Positions 14,101 through 24,217 of a stretch of 64,000 bases of DNA are shown in pieces (position 1 is the stretch's first letter; each line of letters begins with the position of its first letter). The translations under genes were made by a program, and so were the position numbers. Source of the stretch: Nectonema munidae (lineage: Eukaryota > Nematomorpha > Nectonematoida > Nectonematidae); the NCBI GenBank assembly GCA_030549495.1, contig JAUIRK010000969.1, positions 124,001 to 188,000 on the forward strand, written 5' to 3'. The notes under the pieces are model-generated. The model saw nothing but the letters and a program-made list of their open reading frames with translations, made no database searches and was not told the origin of the DNA.

Positions 14101-17100
14101 ATTAACTAAAACTTGAATAACTAATTAAAAGTTTCCAAGAGCAAAATTATTAAATCTCAATATTTTGATTTATAAAATTATTTCTGATTTTACAAATAAT
14201 TTTTTAAAATTTGGTAATGAAAAATTAGAAAAAATTTGAATTTATTTTATTGTTATTGATATTATGAAGCAAAAACGAAATAAATTTTTTTTCTTTACCA
14301 GGAAATTTAATAAACTTAAGAAACTTGAATTTGGATGACAATCACATTCAAACCTTACCGAAAGAGATTGGCTTCTGCCAAAATTTGAAAATCCTCTCTC
14401 TCCGGAACAATCGCCTGAAATACGTTCCAAAAGAACTCTCAAACATTTCAAATATAAAAGTTTTGAACCTTATTGACAATCTCTTGAGCTATCTGCCCAT
14501 TTGCTTTCTCAAACTCTCCAAAATTGCTGCCATTTGGATTTCAAAGTCTCAAGTAAGACATTTTTTTAATAAGTTAAATGTTTTCAATCCAAATTCATGA
14601 AAAATAATATTTCTAGGTCAAATACTTTTATAAAATTAGATAAAAGAAATTCCGAAAACAAAGAATCGATTTAGACATTTTCTTTGTTAACTAGATTAAA
14701 CTTTTTATGTAAATAGAAAATTTACATTTTCCTTGTTAACTAGATTTAAGGCAAGCGCAAGAAAAAAATCGTATACTTTGTCATGATATGTAAGATGGAC
14801 TCATCTGAATACAAAATTTATGCGGGTACTAATAAAAAAAATTTATTGAGACTATATACAAAATAATAATGCTATTAAATGAAATTTGAAAATTTTTTGA
14901 AGATTAGAACATACGTAAAAGTAAAAATGAGAAGTAATAACTTTCCGGATTAAAAACCAGGGCCAAAGACTCCTTTAGCAAGACGTTAAATAAAATGAGC
15001 ATACTCGAATAGTAAATCAAGAAATCTTGGTGAAGTTAAATTTGCGCGATTTGCCGGTTAAAAAATTTCGCTAGTGTCACTTTCTCGAGCAATCATACAT
15101 TTTCAGAGTTATCTTCATATCTTACAATTATTTTTCTCTGTGGGAGTTTCAGATTAATGCATTAGCGAGTTTTACTTTCGCAAAATATCAGCTTTTTGCA
15201 AATTGCCCTGCGAAAATTCTATGATTTACAGTATATTACATCAAAAGTGGAAAACTCATAAATATGTTTCGTCTTCAACTATTTTTCTCGAGAATAACAG
15301 GAAAGTTTTTTACAATAATAAGAAAGTAGGAACTAGAAGATGGGAAGAAGTTCTTTAAAAAATGAAGTCACTAAAGTAGTGATAAAATTATCATTTTTTA
15401 CATTTAGAATAAGCCTTTAATTCCTTTGCATTGTGAATACGATGAATCATCAAAAGAAAAAGTTTTAACGTGTATACACTTTCCGCAAAGACAATCGCAG
15501 ATGACTTTCAAATCCTCAGATGCTTCGTCTACAATCGTAAAATGATTTCGCCTCATTCGATATTGCATCCTGTCCTTTTAAATTCATTTATAATTTTGCG
15601 ATGAAATTTCAGATTTAAATTCTCTATGATCTTGCCTACTGAGGTTAGAGTTCTAGGTAGAGTAGAGGTCGCCAACCTTTGCAATCTCATGGATCACTAA
15701 TCCTATAATAAGAATTCTAATAATATTTTGAATCAAGATGAGCATACGGTAAAAGATATATGAGAAATGCCCGATTTGTGTTTTTACCCGTTATCATTGA
15801 CATTACGGTCAATCCTTTGGTTATCTCTTTTTTCACCTTCTACACATTTTAAATTTTTTGTAGGAAATAAATGCTATCAAAGCTTACTTCGATTACCGAT
15901 TTTTGGACAGCTTAAGTCATGTAAGTATCAAATATATCTATCAACCAGTTTTGTATATCGTATGAAGATTTTAAAGATATTTTTCATCTGAAAAAGTTTT
16001 AAATGTGCTTTATCTTTCTATTCTCCTAACATTCTATCTCAAATATGTGAAAAAGAGTTATTTTTTAGATGCAAGTCACCCATCCCCAAACCAAAAAATT
16101 AACTTCTTTATTTATAAAATTGTTAATCAAAATATCAAGTTCGTTAACCTTAAGTTTGTTACTTTTTTGAAGCTTAACGAAAGTTATCATTAAACGTAAC
16201 TGTAAATCTGAGGAAAATTTTTTAGATTAAGCGTAAAGGTTAATCTAAGAAATAAAAAATGAGCTTTTCTTTTAAAAATTATTGAATATATTTTTACTAT
16301 ATTCAAAAAATTCTAAAAAATTAAGAACGATTTTAAAATAATAAACTAAACAATCTTGAATTCTCCGATTTTCATAGATTAAAAGTTCTGAAAAAAGGGA
16401 AATATTTTTTTCAATATTATAAATAATTAGAACTTAGAAGATAATTAGTTTTATTTAAACGAACAATTTCACTTTTTTTTATTCATTTCTTTTACAAATA
16501 ATCGTTTCTTTTTAAAAAAAAGTTGTATTTCAATATTGGCAAAAGCAGGCAATGCTCTTTTAACGCTCAGGATATCTTTCCCCATAAAAATTCAGCTTTG
16601 TTCAATTGCTGCACTGTAGTGAATTGTTTTGTTGAATTTGACAAACAAGTGCAGAAAAATTTTCTCACGTAAAAAACAGCATCTGCCAGCAAGTCGTTAG
16701 AGTTAGTTTACAGCCAAGTGTAAACACTTACAAAAACTTAAATTATTTTTCTGTGATAAACAAAGCATACAAAAAATATAAAAAAAAGGTAGAAAAAATA
16801 AAAAAATTGATTTTTGTATTTGACTTTAACGGATTTAAAGCAAAGCAAAGTACGGAAAGTTTATTGTTTCGCTAAAGATTTATGGCACTAACTTAAAAGG
16901 TATACATTAACAACTACCAACTTCGTTGATTAACGATTAACGGATCAACGCTTTTATGCCAAGTCCAGCCTGTCACGAATATCACAATACGATTTCACCT
17001 AAACATAACCAATACAGAATTTATGTTTAAACCAAAAAAAGTTTAATTAAAACTGAGAAGTTTAAAGGATCAGATGCGGGAATATAAATATTTAATCTTC

Positions 17101-20100
17101 TCAAAGGAGAATATATCATAAAGTGGATCATTGTCACGAGGCGAAATGTATATACACATTAAAAGTTTATAAACTTAAATAAGTTTTCAAGAAACTTTAG
17201 CGCCATTTTGTTAAGAGACGTATATATTTTTATCCTTCTAAATTCTTAATATACTAGAGTAAAACATTGATTCCAATTTAGAAGAATGAAGACGAAGACC
17301 TCGATGCAGAAGGTAGCGTCATTTTTCTCACCAACAGAGCGACATTAAAATCATATTTGCAATATATTTAGAAACATCCCTCACAACATTTAAACAGGAA
17401 TCAACCTCAAGTAAAGTTGATTGTGTCGACTCCTTGCCTCCGCCTCAAAGTCAGGCGTGCGTATTGAAACAAGGAATGAACTTGGACCATTTTGGTCCGC
17501 AAAACTTGAGCAACACCCGCATACCCTTGTCCAATACATTTACGGGCACCCAAAACATGGAGAAGTATTTCAGTAAAACGGATAGCAGCTTTGCCTATTC
17601 CTATCCATTGAAGAAGCCTAAGGTAATAATTTCATTTTCGATCATTTTATAGTATACTTTATTAATTTATTTGTAAATACTTTCTAGCATAATTTTTGAT
17701 TGGTCATATTTTATATATATGATTTTTAGTCCACTCACATTTTTTCTCCTTTTATAAGTTGAAAACAAAATGCAAAGTGCAAACTAAATTGATATAACAA
17801 AGAAAAATATCAAAATTAATATAAAACCATAGTGAATTATTTACTAGATTATTAATTAGAGAGTCAGTTATTTATAAATTTCCATTAATTTTTTTACTAT
17901 TGTTACACCCCGCAATTTGTGAGTCTTATGTCATTAGACACATGCAACTGTTGAAGCCACGTTTTTAAAATTTAAACGCTTTCTTTTGACTCTTAAATGC
18001 GCCATTTTAAAGTTGAAAACCGCTTCTAAAATATCAGCAATTTTTTTAAATTTAAACACACTTTTTATGTTTAAAAACATCTTTTCCACTCAAATTCACA
18101 TTTTAAATTTATCATTTTTATGTTTAAGCACACATTGTGCATGCAAATATCTTTTTAAAAATTCGGTCTTGCTGTTTTATATTCAAGCAGGTCATTTTAT
18201 CTTAAAATTAGATTTATCTCTTTTCTCGTGTTCATTTAAAGATTTGTTTATTTATCTGAAAAAGAACAGTGGTCGAAAATCAACTTGTTTGAATAAAAGT
18301 TTTACTTATTATTATATCCTTCCACTTTTATCCATGACGTCTCAGCAGCACTTTCTTTACATTTATCTTAAAATTGCTACTGAATCTCAAAAGGGTGTGC
18401 CAAAATGAGGTATAAGATTTGGAGATAATAGGGGAAAGTATGTATGTTATTGTTTATGCTATGTGTTAGTTGCAAAAAATTTCAATTGATATATTTGTTG
18501 AAAAAGTGGAAGCAATGTGAATATGAGAATTCATTAAAATGCTTCTAATCAACATCTAAATACAAATACGCTTTCAAAACTAAGAGAGTGTGGCATTTTT
18601 TTCTTAAAATATTACCTAAGTATTTTCAATAACTTAATCTCCTTTCTGGAAATAATGATTTAAAAAAATTATTGTATATTCAGTCTAACCTGTTGAAATA
18701 TCTTTGACCTTTATAACAGAAATGAGCACACACGAGGATAAAAAGAGCGATAAATTATATTTAATGTCTTATAAACAGCCACAAGTGATAAACGCTAAAT
18801 TCATCAAAGCGTTTTCTGTTTTCTTGAGAAAATAAGTCCTTCAAAGAAGGAATCTAAATAAAAAAGCTATTTTTCAAACTGGTCAATACCGTTTGTGCAT
18901 CCACTCTATAAATAGTTTAGAGAAGAACTAGTTAATCATGACAGCCACACCAGATTGAGCAAAGAGCCGAATTTGCCGCACTGTTGCTTTGTAAGAAAGC
19001 TTCCTTAAGGGTCGCCAGTATTGCTAAGTCCCAACTAAATTTCCTATATCTCTTATTAAATTTTGATTAGATATAAGCGCACCTGCCCACGCAGCCAAGC
19101 GCCACTCAGTTTTAGCCAAAGAGCTTCGGCTAATATGAAAAAGGGTAATTAAGCTCTTTCATTTGAAAATAATCAAGATTTTGCGTTATTTCAAAAATTT
19201 TCGTTGTTGTATTATTATACTTGACTTTTACTCTTTTGGAAAATTTTGATTTTGTTGATAAAGCATTTTTTCCTGTTCAGATGATGTTTTTCTTAATTTG
19301 TTTCGCTTTTTTTTTTATACACAATACTTTTTTAAATGAACACATAAAACTTTGTGATAAATTAAAATTTTTTTATTGGTGTTCTGAAGCAACTGAAAAG
19401 AGGTCAATTTGAGAAGAAGAAGAAGAAGATTTATTAATTGATAAAATAAAATTGGAATACACCACTAAACATATAAAAAAAGAATTTAATAAGGAATTTA
19501 AAAAGAAAGACATTGCATATTTATAGTTAGAGCAGTTAGATATTAGCAGTTAGAGAGATATATTTCCGTCCCAATATTCACACTTTTACGGTTCTAAAGA
19601 GCTTGACCAAATTCCCAAAGATTTACATACCGAAAAACCTTAAATAGATTAGAATAAACCTACACAGTCTTTTTCTTGATTAGACAATAGTAAATATAAC
19701 TAAGCAACCCAATAACTAGAAGATAAAATCAATCCTTTTGCATCAATTTAAAAGCATTATTGTATTCTTATAAAATAAAATTATCTTCATAATATTTCTT
19801 TAAAAAAACAGTATATTACCTCCAAAATTTTTTATTCAACATGCACTTTACTTTTCATCAAGCGAATTGAAGTATTTAAAAATTGAAAGATAATTCAGTT
19901 TATGAATAAGATTTGAAAATAAGAATTTTTAATTTCCTTCCCCAACCTAAATTGTCATCCTTGTGACGGATTAGTATCCACCTTGGACTATGACTACGTC
20001 TAAAAAGAAAAGGTTTAATATCAACAAGAAATACCTACTAAACATTTCATACATACAATATAAAATAAAGAGAAAACTGTGAAAGGAAATCACATTGAAA

Positions 20101-23100
20101 ATGTTTTTAAGTCAAGTATTCGATCTAAATTCATGGTTACACCTTCCCTTGTTAAAGGTGAGCTGTATTGCAGTGAAGAGCAAGTCAGAATCCAACATCT
20201 CTAATGCTGCATCCACCCCTTTTCAAGAAGGTGTAATGGAAGAGAAAATCAATTTTGTCACCTTTTTGGGAAACAATGGAAAGTAAGTTATGCATAAGTT
20301 TACTTTTTTTCCTTGATCCATTTTCTGAATTAACTTTCAAAGCGCGATGACGTGTGGTGTATAATATCTTGATCTACCTACATCCTTTTTTGAATGAATT
20401 TCGATATGACATAACGCAAACGATATATAATTCGTAGCTCATGACATTCATTTTGGCTGAAAGGATTAAACTGTGAGTAAAATGATAATTAAAAATTGTC
20501 CCTGTTAAACACTTCCAAAGTTTTTGATTCTTTAGTATACGCTTTTGTTATCTCATTACCATTAATTTCGTCTTAATAAATCGTTTTCCCAGAGTGCAGT
20601 GTTAATGACTTACCTTTAAGAAAATGATTGACATGTATAAAAAGGGGTTTAAAGTTAACAGACGACACCTTTGCATTTTACCCATTTTCATATATAGGTT
20701 CATTGCACACAATTTTGTTTCATTTAAAGTTAGGATAGATGTTAGGCATATTCATCACTACCCAAAAAGATTTATGTAATCCACATTTTAGAAGGATTCA
20801 ACCTAATGAAGAAAATGAAGCAGAAGTATGTGATGGCGAAGTTTTTGTTAACTACAACACAGGTAATTTGAGTGACACTTTTAATATATCGCAAGCGCAG
20901 CCTTTTCACCAAAATAAATAGTAATGCTAACGCTTATGTATAATGAAAAATAAATAGTTGTCTGTAGAAATACACAAAACCATACATACTGATTCTTTAT
21001 GCTAATGATTTTTGTGCTCCGCTATTCTCATATGGGCAAATTGGAGAAATTTTTTCAACTATAACACTCTTTTTTTAATGCACTGAGTTTTATATTTGAC
21101 AACTTCCTTACAGGCCAGATTTCGAATATTGCTCCCTTGCAGGCCAGATAAAAAATAAATTGTTTAAAAGACGATCAAGGTAATGATTAAAATGGCCAAT
21201 AAGTGAATATAAAAAGGTAATTTATCATCTTCTTTATCTGGAATATTTTATGGTTGAAATTTACGCAGCACCATAAATACTTAAGTGAAGATTTGTTTTT
21301 TAGAAACGTTTAAATTTGATCCATTTCCATGCATCATTAACAATTAATAACTTTAAAGGCAAGCCTTAGGAAAGTAATTGCGTGTCATTAATACTTCACT
21401 TATTTTGAGTGCGGAAAGATGTGAATTAGACTTCCCGAATATTCTCATACAAAAATGTATGCTCAGTCACAGAAAAATAGTTGAATAACTCAATCTTTTT
21501 TTGTTCAACTTAATAATATCCAACGTTCTATACAATTATGGCGACTACATAGCTCGCGAAATCTATTATTATTTTTAATTTTATTGTTACTATTTTAAGG
21601 AAATAAACAAATATGCCCAACAAATAAAAAACTAGCCTGAGACCCGGTATTCTAAGACCGAATTCTCAATCCTGAGTTTTCTAGCCACCGTTTTCTTCAA
21701 TTATATAAACTGTTACAAAATGTAACAGAAATATTGAATGCAGAGGCCAATTTCAATGCAGGCGGAAGTGGCGAAAAATGGCATAACAAGCCAATTTAAT
21801 GTCTGAAAGCAAGACAAGACATGGTCACATTAGTTTTCTTCTCAAAACTTATATTCTTACGTCATTCTCTTATTTAGTCCCCATTTCTGAAAAGGAGTTG
21901 ATGAAACATTTACCTCATGAAAGAAGACGCATTCAATCAATGGAGCCAATAGAGACGTAATATTAGCAATTTACATCATAAAAAGATCCAAAATATCCAT
22001 AACTTCAAAAAACTAACTTTGTTAAAACAAACGCCATTTTCGATCTAATGACGTAAGTTTCAGGTTTAATGAGCTGTTGTTGTTTTGCCTCCATGTAAAC
22101 TGTCATCTTGGTGTCGACTGTCTGTTGGTGACTGCGCTATTTATCTTGAAGGCTAGATGCTCTCTCCAAATTGCTAGCAGACTACTAACTGCAATAGGGT
22201 TCGATTGGTTTTAGATGGGTGTCACTAGGCATGGAGATTTGAAAAGGTGTGAGGTATTGTGAGTGTTGCACAAAGGGCAGAAGGGGCTAGGGTGTGGATG
22301 TGTTGATTTTGTGTAAATATTGATATAGAAATAGGGCTTTATTTGCCTTGAGTTGAGCTTCGTGTGTATTAATCTATGGAGGGTGTTTCTTGGCGATCTT
22401 GTTTGGTTGCAAAGTTTTTATGTAATTGGTGACCGTTGGTTTTATTGTGAGTAAAGGTTGTGTTCTTAATGTGTCTATGTGGTTGAGAGGCAAAATACAG
22501 GTGGTTTGGAGGGTGTAAGGTATCGACTGCTTTGGCTCTGATATTTGAAGTATGCATGTTGATGTGCATGTTTAGGGGTAGGACTGAGGTTTCGGTGTTG
22601 AGTGTTAGTATTTGATTTGTGTCCAGTCGCGGTAGGTGAAGCAGTGCTTTAAATGATTTGGAGTTTGTTCATGTTCGTATGCGAGAGAATGGGTCCCCAT
22701 AACGACGAACAACCATATTTAGCTTTGTCTTTTGAGATTTGTGTTGAGTAGTAGTTTATTGTTTTCGAGGCACTTAGGAATGTTATGTATTCTTGTAGGT
22801 CGTGTTTAGATTTTATTGTGTTATGTCGCCGGCATATGTGATTTGATGAATGTGAGGTTTGAGATGTATATGTTAAAAAGGATTCGTGAAAGGAAACTTC
22901 AATGCGAGACTCCTGAGTGGGATATTTTCTCCTTAATGTTTGGTTGTTAATTGCGTGTAAGCGAGTCTGTCTCCTATGTATCTGGATATGAATTTGATGA
23001 TGTAGGATTGATTTTTGTGTTTATGAGCTTTAATTAGTAAGTCTATATCAAGTGTGTCAAATGCTGAAGTGAAGGTAGTGATGTGAGAATCAAAATGCAT

Positions 23101-24023
23101 TGCTAGCAGAGGGCAAAGGGGTAGAGCTCTTCTAACAATCTTTTAAGGGTCGTTTACAATTGATGTCAACAAAAAGGGGGGAGAAAAAGATTAATAAAAG
23201 TTCAATTTTAATCTTGATTGTAAACAAAAGTTCAATAATTGTAAACAAGCCCGCTTTATTTGACTATTATTTGAAAATACTTTATAAACCCCAATCTTTT
23301 AAAAAAAAATTCCCCCTTTTCTTCCCAATTTTTTTTCTGGATACGCTGTTGATTTAGACTTTAGAATAAATTGTAGTTTTTGTGGCTCTGACTTGTTTTT
23401 TTTGAAAAATGGCTCTTTAATGTAGAAAGGTTGTCGATCCCTGCTCTACAAGAACAATAACCCAAAATGGGAGTGTTGGAAGAGGCTAGAGTAAACAAGT
23501 GCCAAAATAGCTTCTTCGTTACTTTAATCTCGTAGGATTAATCTTTGCTGTTCGTTGTTTTTTCAGAGCAGGGCATCGAAAAACAAAAATAGCGTACACA
23601 GAAGGTTTGGAGAGACTCGTGAAAAGCTTTTCAATTGCTGAAAGCCCGAATCAAACTTTTGCAGGCACTGGCACAGCAGAAAGCGTTCCGCAGAAAATGG
23701 AAGAAAGGGAGTTGATAGAAGTGAAGATTGAGAAAAAAAGAAGTGACTTAGGCTTCAGCATAGTTGGCGGGAGAGACTGGAGGTGGAGTCCAGCGCATAG
23801 ATCCTTTGCCAGCAACAATCCTTCCGGCATATACATCAGGAATGTCGCCAAAAATGCACAATTCTACAAAGTCTTCCTACCGGGAGATGAAATTGTTTAC
23901 GTCAACGACACAAAGTTATCCACCTTAACACACAAAGACGTGGTGTCCGTACTAAAAGCTACATCTGGCCTGATTAAAATGCAAATTCTACGAAAAATCT
24001 CACACTCAACGCAGAAAACTTAA
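1890..24023 (+). CDS. LAP-family scaffold protein (LRR and PDZ), Erbin/LRRC7/Lap1-like; ten exons
   Basis: LAP proteins are membrane-associated scaffolds at epithelial and synaptic junctions. Proposed exons: 1890-2178, 3030-3198, 9351-9471, 12877-13021, 13079-13216, 14302-14552, 17282-17312, 17372-17622, 20158-20282 and 23567-24023. All have AG/GT borders and matching phases, coding about 658 aa. The order is an N-terminus with CHC (C8, C10), LRRs over about residues 35-370 (for example LKILELREN, LPSTIGNLINLRNLNL), a linker of some 180 aa, and a PDZ domain. The CxC sits where Erbin has palmitoylated cysteines; that this one is acylated is inference. The LRR blocks follow Erbin closely, except that about 25 residues expected between exons 3 and 4 are absent, probably a small exon I did not find. 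The linker is far shorter than in vertebrate Erbin. The start is the first ATG, placed as in Erbin. Erbin, densin and Lap1 cannot be told apart here. Confidence 0.85.
3225..3345 (+). repeat. Possible diverged copy of the tRNA-type SINE found at 48.7 kb
   Basis: A block with ATGAAAACAC, a short variable gap, then ACCTTTACCT resembles the segment just downstream of the tRNA-like head at 48.69 kb. A weak B-box-like TTCGATCC lies upstream, as expected. The match is short and the ends are not defined. Confidence 0.3.
3346..5439. other. LAP intron 2, first part: nothing recognised
   Basis: AT-rich intron sequence with short open frames (for example 3647-3901 + and 4591-4875 -) that show no domain motif, no splice-supported context and no similarity I recognise. 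Confidence 0.4.
5440..5800 (+). mobile_element. piggyBac (PGBD-type) transposase fragment, C-terminal part
   Basis: Two frames read in turn NETTFGMDIIYQMTKLYTR, GGGRWPLSLF and NVIDLTVINSWI. They correspond to the conserved piggyBac stretch in which the third catalytic Asp lies in GVDxxDQM and is followed by RRWPxxxFxNxxDxxxxNS. A cysteine-bearing tail (SELCIKYKRFARC) then resembles the C-terminal zinc-binding region. The catalytic position is altered (GMDIIYQM), the frame shifts at least once, and no N-terminal part is visible nearby. A relic within a LAP intron. Confidence 0.6.
6164..6294. mobile_element. piggyBac-type MITE, 131 bp, flanked by TTAA on both sides
   Basis: The element begins CCCGTTAACGACCA and ends as the near reverse complement, TTGGGCGTTAACGGG. 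TTAA duplications lie at 6160-6163 and 6295-6298. piggyBac elements insert at TTAA and typically begin with CCC. There is no coding capacity. Near its right end is a perfect 16-bp palindrome, GTCGACTATAGTCGAC (6263-6278). The terminus TTAACCCTTTGAGGACCAG at 56,849 appears related. Confidence 0.75.
6790..8251 (+). mobile_element. hAT (ZBED5/GTF2IRD2-like) transposase relic, C-terminal half and 3' end
   Basis: Consecutive fragments match the C-terminal half of this hAT group: YFMVDMTNHLNQLNKKLQ near 7084-7138, LLDKVLSFKKM, and the dimerisation region STYLCEQVFSIMNIIK with YRSRLTDQSLQAC at 7667-7780. The frame between about 7270 and 7645 is broken by several stops and shifts. A non-coding 3' segment ends near 8251 with AAAGGTTGCCGACCCCTT, the reverse complement of a hAT terminus of the type CAGGGGTCGGCAACC. 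No 5' terminus was found, so the copy is 5'-truncated or rearranged. It lies in LAP intron 2, in the same orientation as the gene. Confidence 0.7.
7908..8251 (+). repeat. 3'-end repeat of the hAT element, copy 1 (copy 2 at 23,098-23,443)
   Basis: Starts CATTGCTAGCAGAGGGCAAA and is nearly identical to 23,098-23,443. Copy 2 differs by a duplication of about 21 bp (AAAAGTTCAATAATTGTAAAC region) and small indels. Here it is the natural 3' end of the hAT relic, beginning about 70 bp after the transposase stop. Confidence 0.85.
8252..9350. other. LAP intron 2, last part: nothing recognised
   Basis: AT-rich, stops on all frames, no terminal repeats or coding motifs recognised. The acceptor TTTAG for LAP exon 3 closes it at 9346-9350. 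Confidence 0.4.
9472..12876. other. LAP intron 3: G-tract and repeat-like sequence; an LRR exon may be hidden here
   Basis: Contains a run of 15 G at 9659-9673 inside CAGAGCTCTACCCAGGGG..., and a C-rich counterpart near 10,210-10,256 that reads CAGAGCCCGCGCTAACC on the minus strand. Together they could be the ends of one short hAT-like element, but no duplicated target site was found. Short minus-strand open frames (11,521-11,784 and 11,831-12,034) show nothing recognisable. By comparison with Erbin one phase-0 exon of about 75 bp (one LRR) is expected in this interval; I did not find it. Confidence 0.4.
12313..12379. repeat. Inverted repeat with 16-bp arms
   Basis: AATTCGGCCTCAAGAC at 12,313-12,328 and GTCTTGAGGCCCAATT at 12,364-12,379 are reverse complements at 15 of 16 positions, around a 35-bp centre. 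It could fold as a hairpin or be the remains of a small MITE. It lies in LAP intron 3. Confidence 0.7.
13217..14301. other. LAP intron 5, nothing recognised
   Basis: Very AT-rich intron. The minus-strand open frame at 13,671-13,874 is low-complexity and hydrophobic, without recognisable features. Confidence 0.4.
14553..17281. other. LAP intron 6, mostly unrecognised; hAT-type terminus at 15,661
   Basis: At 15,661 the sequence AGAGGTCGCCAACCTTTG resembles a hAT 5' terminus of the CAGGGGTCGxCAACC type, but no partner end was found. A 27-bp unit (ACATTTTCTTTGTTAACTAG...) is repeated imperfectly about 50 bp apart near 14,674 and 14,724. No exon with LRR or PDZ features is visible, and open frames at 15,767-16,193 look random. 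Confidence 0.4.
17282..17622 (+). CDS. LAP gene exons 7 and 8: linker region
   Basis: Exon 7 (17,282-17,312) codes KNEDEDLDAE. After a 59-bp intron, exon 8 (17,372-17,622) codes ETSLTTFKQESTSSK and a Ser/Pro/Asn-rich stretch ending YSYPLKKPK before GTAATA. The acceptor at 17,371 keeps the phase; the alternative AG at 17,397 would give a stop at once. The stretch is acidic then polar with no fold evident, as expected for the LAP linker. Assignment rests on splice phase and position more than on similarity. Confidence 0.6.
17623..20157. other. LAP intron 8; long low-complexity open frame, not a gene
   Basis: A 140-codon frame at 17,986-18,408 falls in a stretch with recurring TTTTAAA and TTTAAAC motifs. 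Its translation is Leu/Phe/Lys/Ser-rich without domain features, so I read it as chance. A GC-richer patch at about 18,940-19,130 looks like an old repeat but has no recognisable ends. Otherwise featureless. Confidence 0.4.
20158..20282 (+). CDS. LAP gene exon 9: linker region
   Basis: Codes VSCIAVKSKSESNISNAAST and then EKINFVTFLGNNGK before the strong donor GTAAGT at 20,283. The acceptor after CCCTTGTTAAAG keeps the phase from exon 8, but the AG a few codons later would also keep it. The donor phase fits both the PDZ exon at 23,567 and the alternative exon at 20,792. Confidence 0.55.
20792..20921 (+). CDS. Possible alternative last exon of the LAP gene (PDZ-less isoform)
   Basis: After a TTTTAG acceptor the frame compatible with exon 9 reads KRIQPNEENEAEVCDGEVF..., 43 codons in all, and stops at 20,919-20,921. 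Overlapping AATAAA-type poly(A) signals follow at 20,914-20,950. An internal donor (GTAATT at 20,863) exists, but its phase does not fit the PDZ exon. The exon therefore can only be terminal, or is not used. If used, it yields a scaffold with LRRs but no PDZ. No transcript evidence is available here. Confidence 0.35.
20951..22079. other. LAP intron upstream of the PDZ exon, nothing recognised
   Basis: AT-rich sequence without coding or terminal-repeat motifs that I recognise. Confidence 0.35.
22080..23097 (-). mobile_element. Non-LTR retrotransposon (LINE) fragment, reverse transcriptase and 3' part
   Basis: Distinctly less AT-rich than its surroundings. Minus-strand frames give AFDTLDIDLLIKAHKH and FISRYIGDRLAYTQL (RT fingers), PHIHQITYAGDIT where YADD is expected, LPLNMHINMHTSNIR, and the C-terminal SPFCPLCNTHNTSHLF Cys/His motif. 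This order (RT, thumb, CCHC-like end) is that of CR1/L2/Jockey-like elements; the clade is uncertain. Several stops and frame changes, loss of much of the RT palm, and Gly in place of the first catalytic Asp show it is dead. It is inserted in a LAP intron against the gene's direction. Confidence 0.65.
23098..23443 (+). repeat. 3'-end repeat of the hAT element, copy 2
   Basis: Near-identical to 7,908-8,251 and ending in GGTTGTCGATCCCTG, the expected terminus. No transposase sequence precedes it: it abuts the LINE fragment directly. It is therefore either a solo end of a deleted copy or a non-autonomous derivative. A 21-bp internal tandem duplication is specific to this copy. Confidence 0.8.
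23567..24023 (+). CDS. LAP gene exon 10: PDZ domain and C-terminus
   Basis: Acceptor TTTTTTCAG at 23,566. The exon codes about 45 linker residues and then a PDZ domain: ELIEVKIEKKRSDLGFSIVG (carboxylate-binding loop LGFS), GIYIRNVAKNAQFYKV, LPGDEIVYVND and the HKDVVSVLK helix. It matches the C-terminal PDZ of Erbin/LRRC7 in order and spacing. The loop between strands 2 and 3 is long and Trp/Arg-rich. The protein ends 14 residues after the last strand, as in LAP proteins where PDZ is terminal. The stop is TAA at 24,021-24,023. Confidence 0.85.
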
Positions 24024-24064
24024 CTCGTGACAATGCACAACTTCACAAATGGAGAAAAGAATTA

Positions 24065-24070
24065 AATAAA
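24065..24070 (+). terminator. Poly(A) signal AATAAA of the LAP gene
   Basis: First AATAAA after the stop codon, 42 bp downstream. A second lies near 24,142. No other gene on this strand could use it. Confidence 0.6.
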
Positions 24071-24217
24071 ACAGGGCTTTAAAACTCAAAGTGCAAAAGA
24101 ACCTCTATTTTATAACTTGCAACTACAAAAACTCAAGTTTATCAATAAATATTTTATTTTGTTTTCTTTCATCTTCTAATATATTTAGATTTTTTTACTA
24201 TTTTTATATATAATAGT

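Noticed and set aside
17986-18408. 140-codon plus-strand open frame
   Set aside because: Low-complexity Leu/Phe/Lys/Ser composition built on recurring TTTTAAA motifs, inside a LAP intron, no domain or splice support.
20792-20862. Segment with KRIQPNEENEAEVC as a regular internal LAP exon
   Set aside because: Its donor phase does not fit the PDZ exon, whereas exon 9 to the PDZ exon is in phase. Kept only as a possible alternative last exon.
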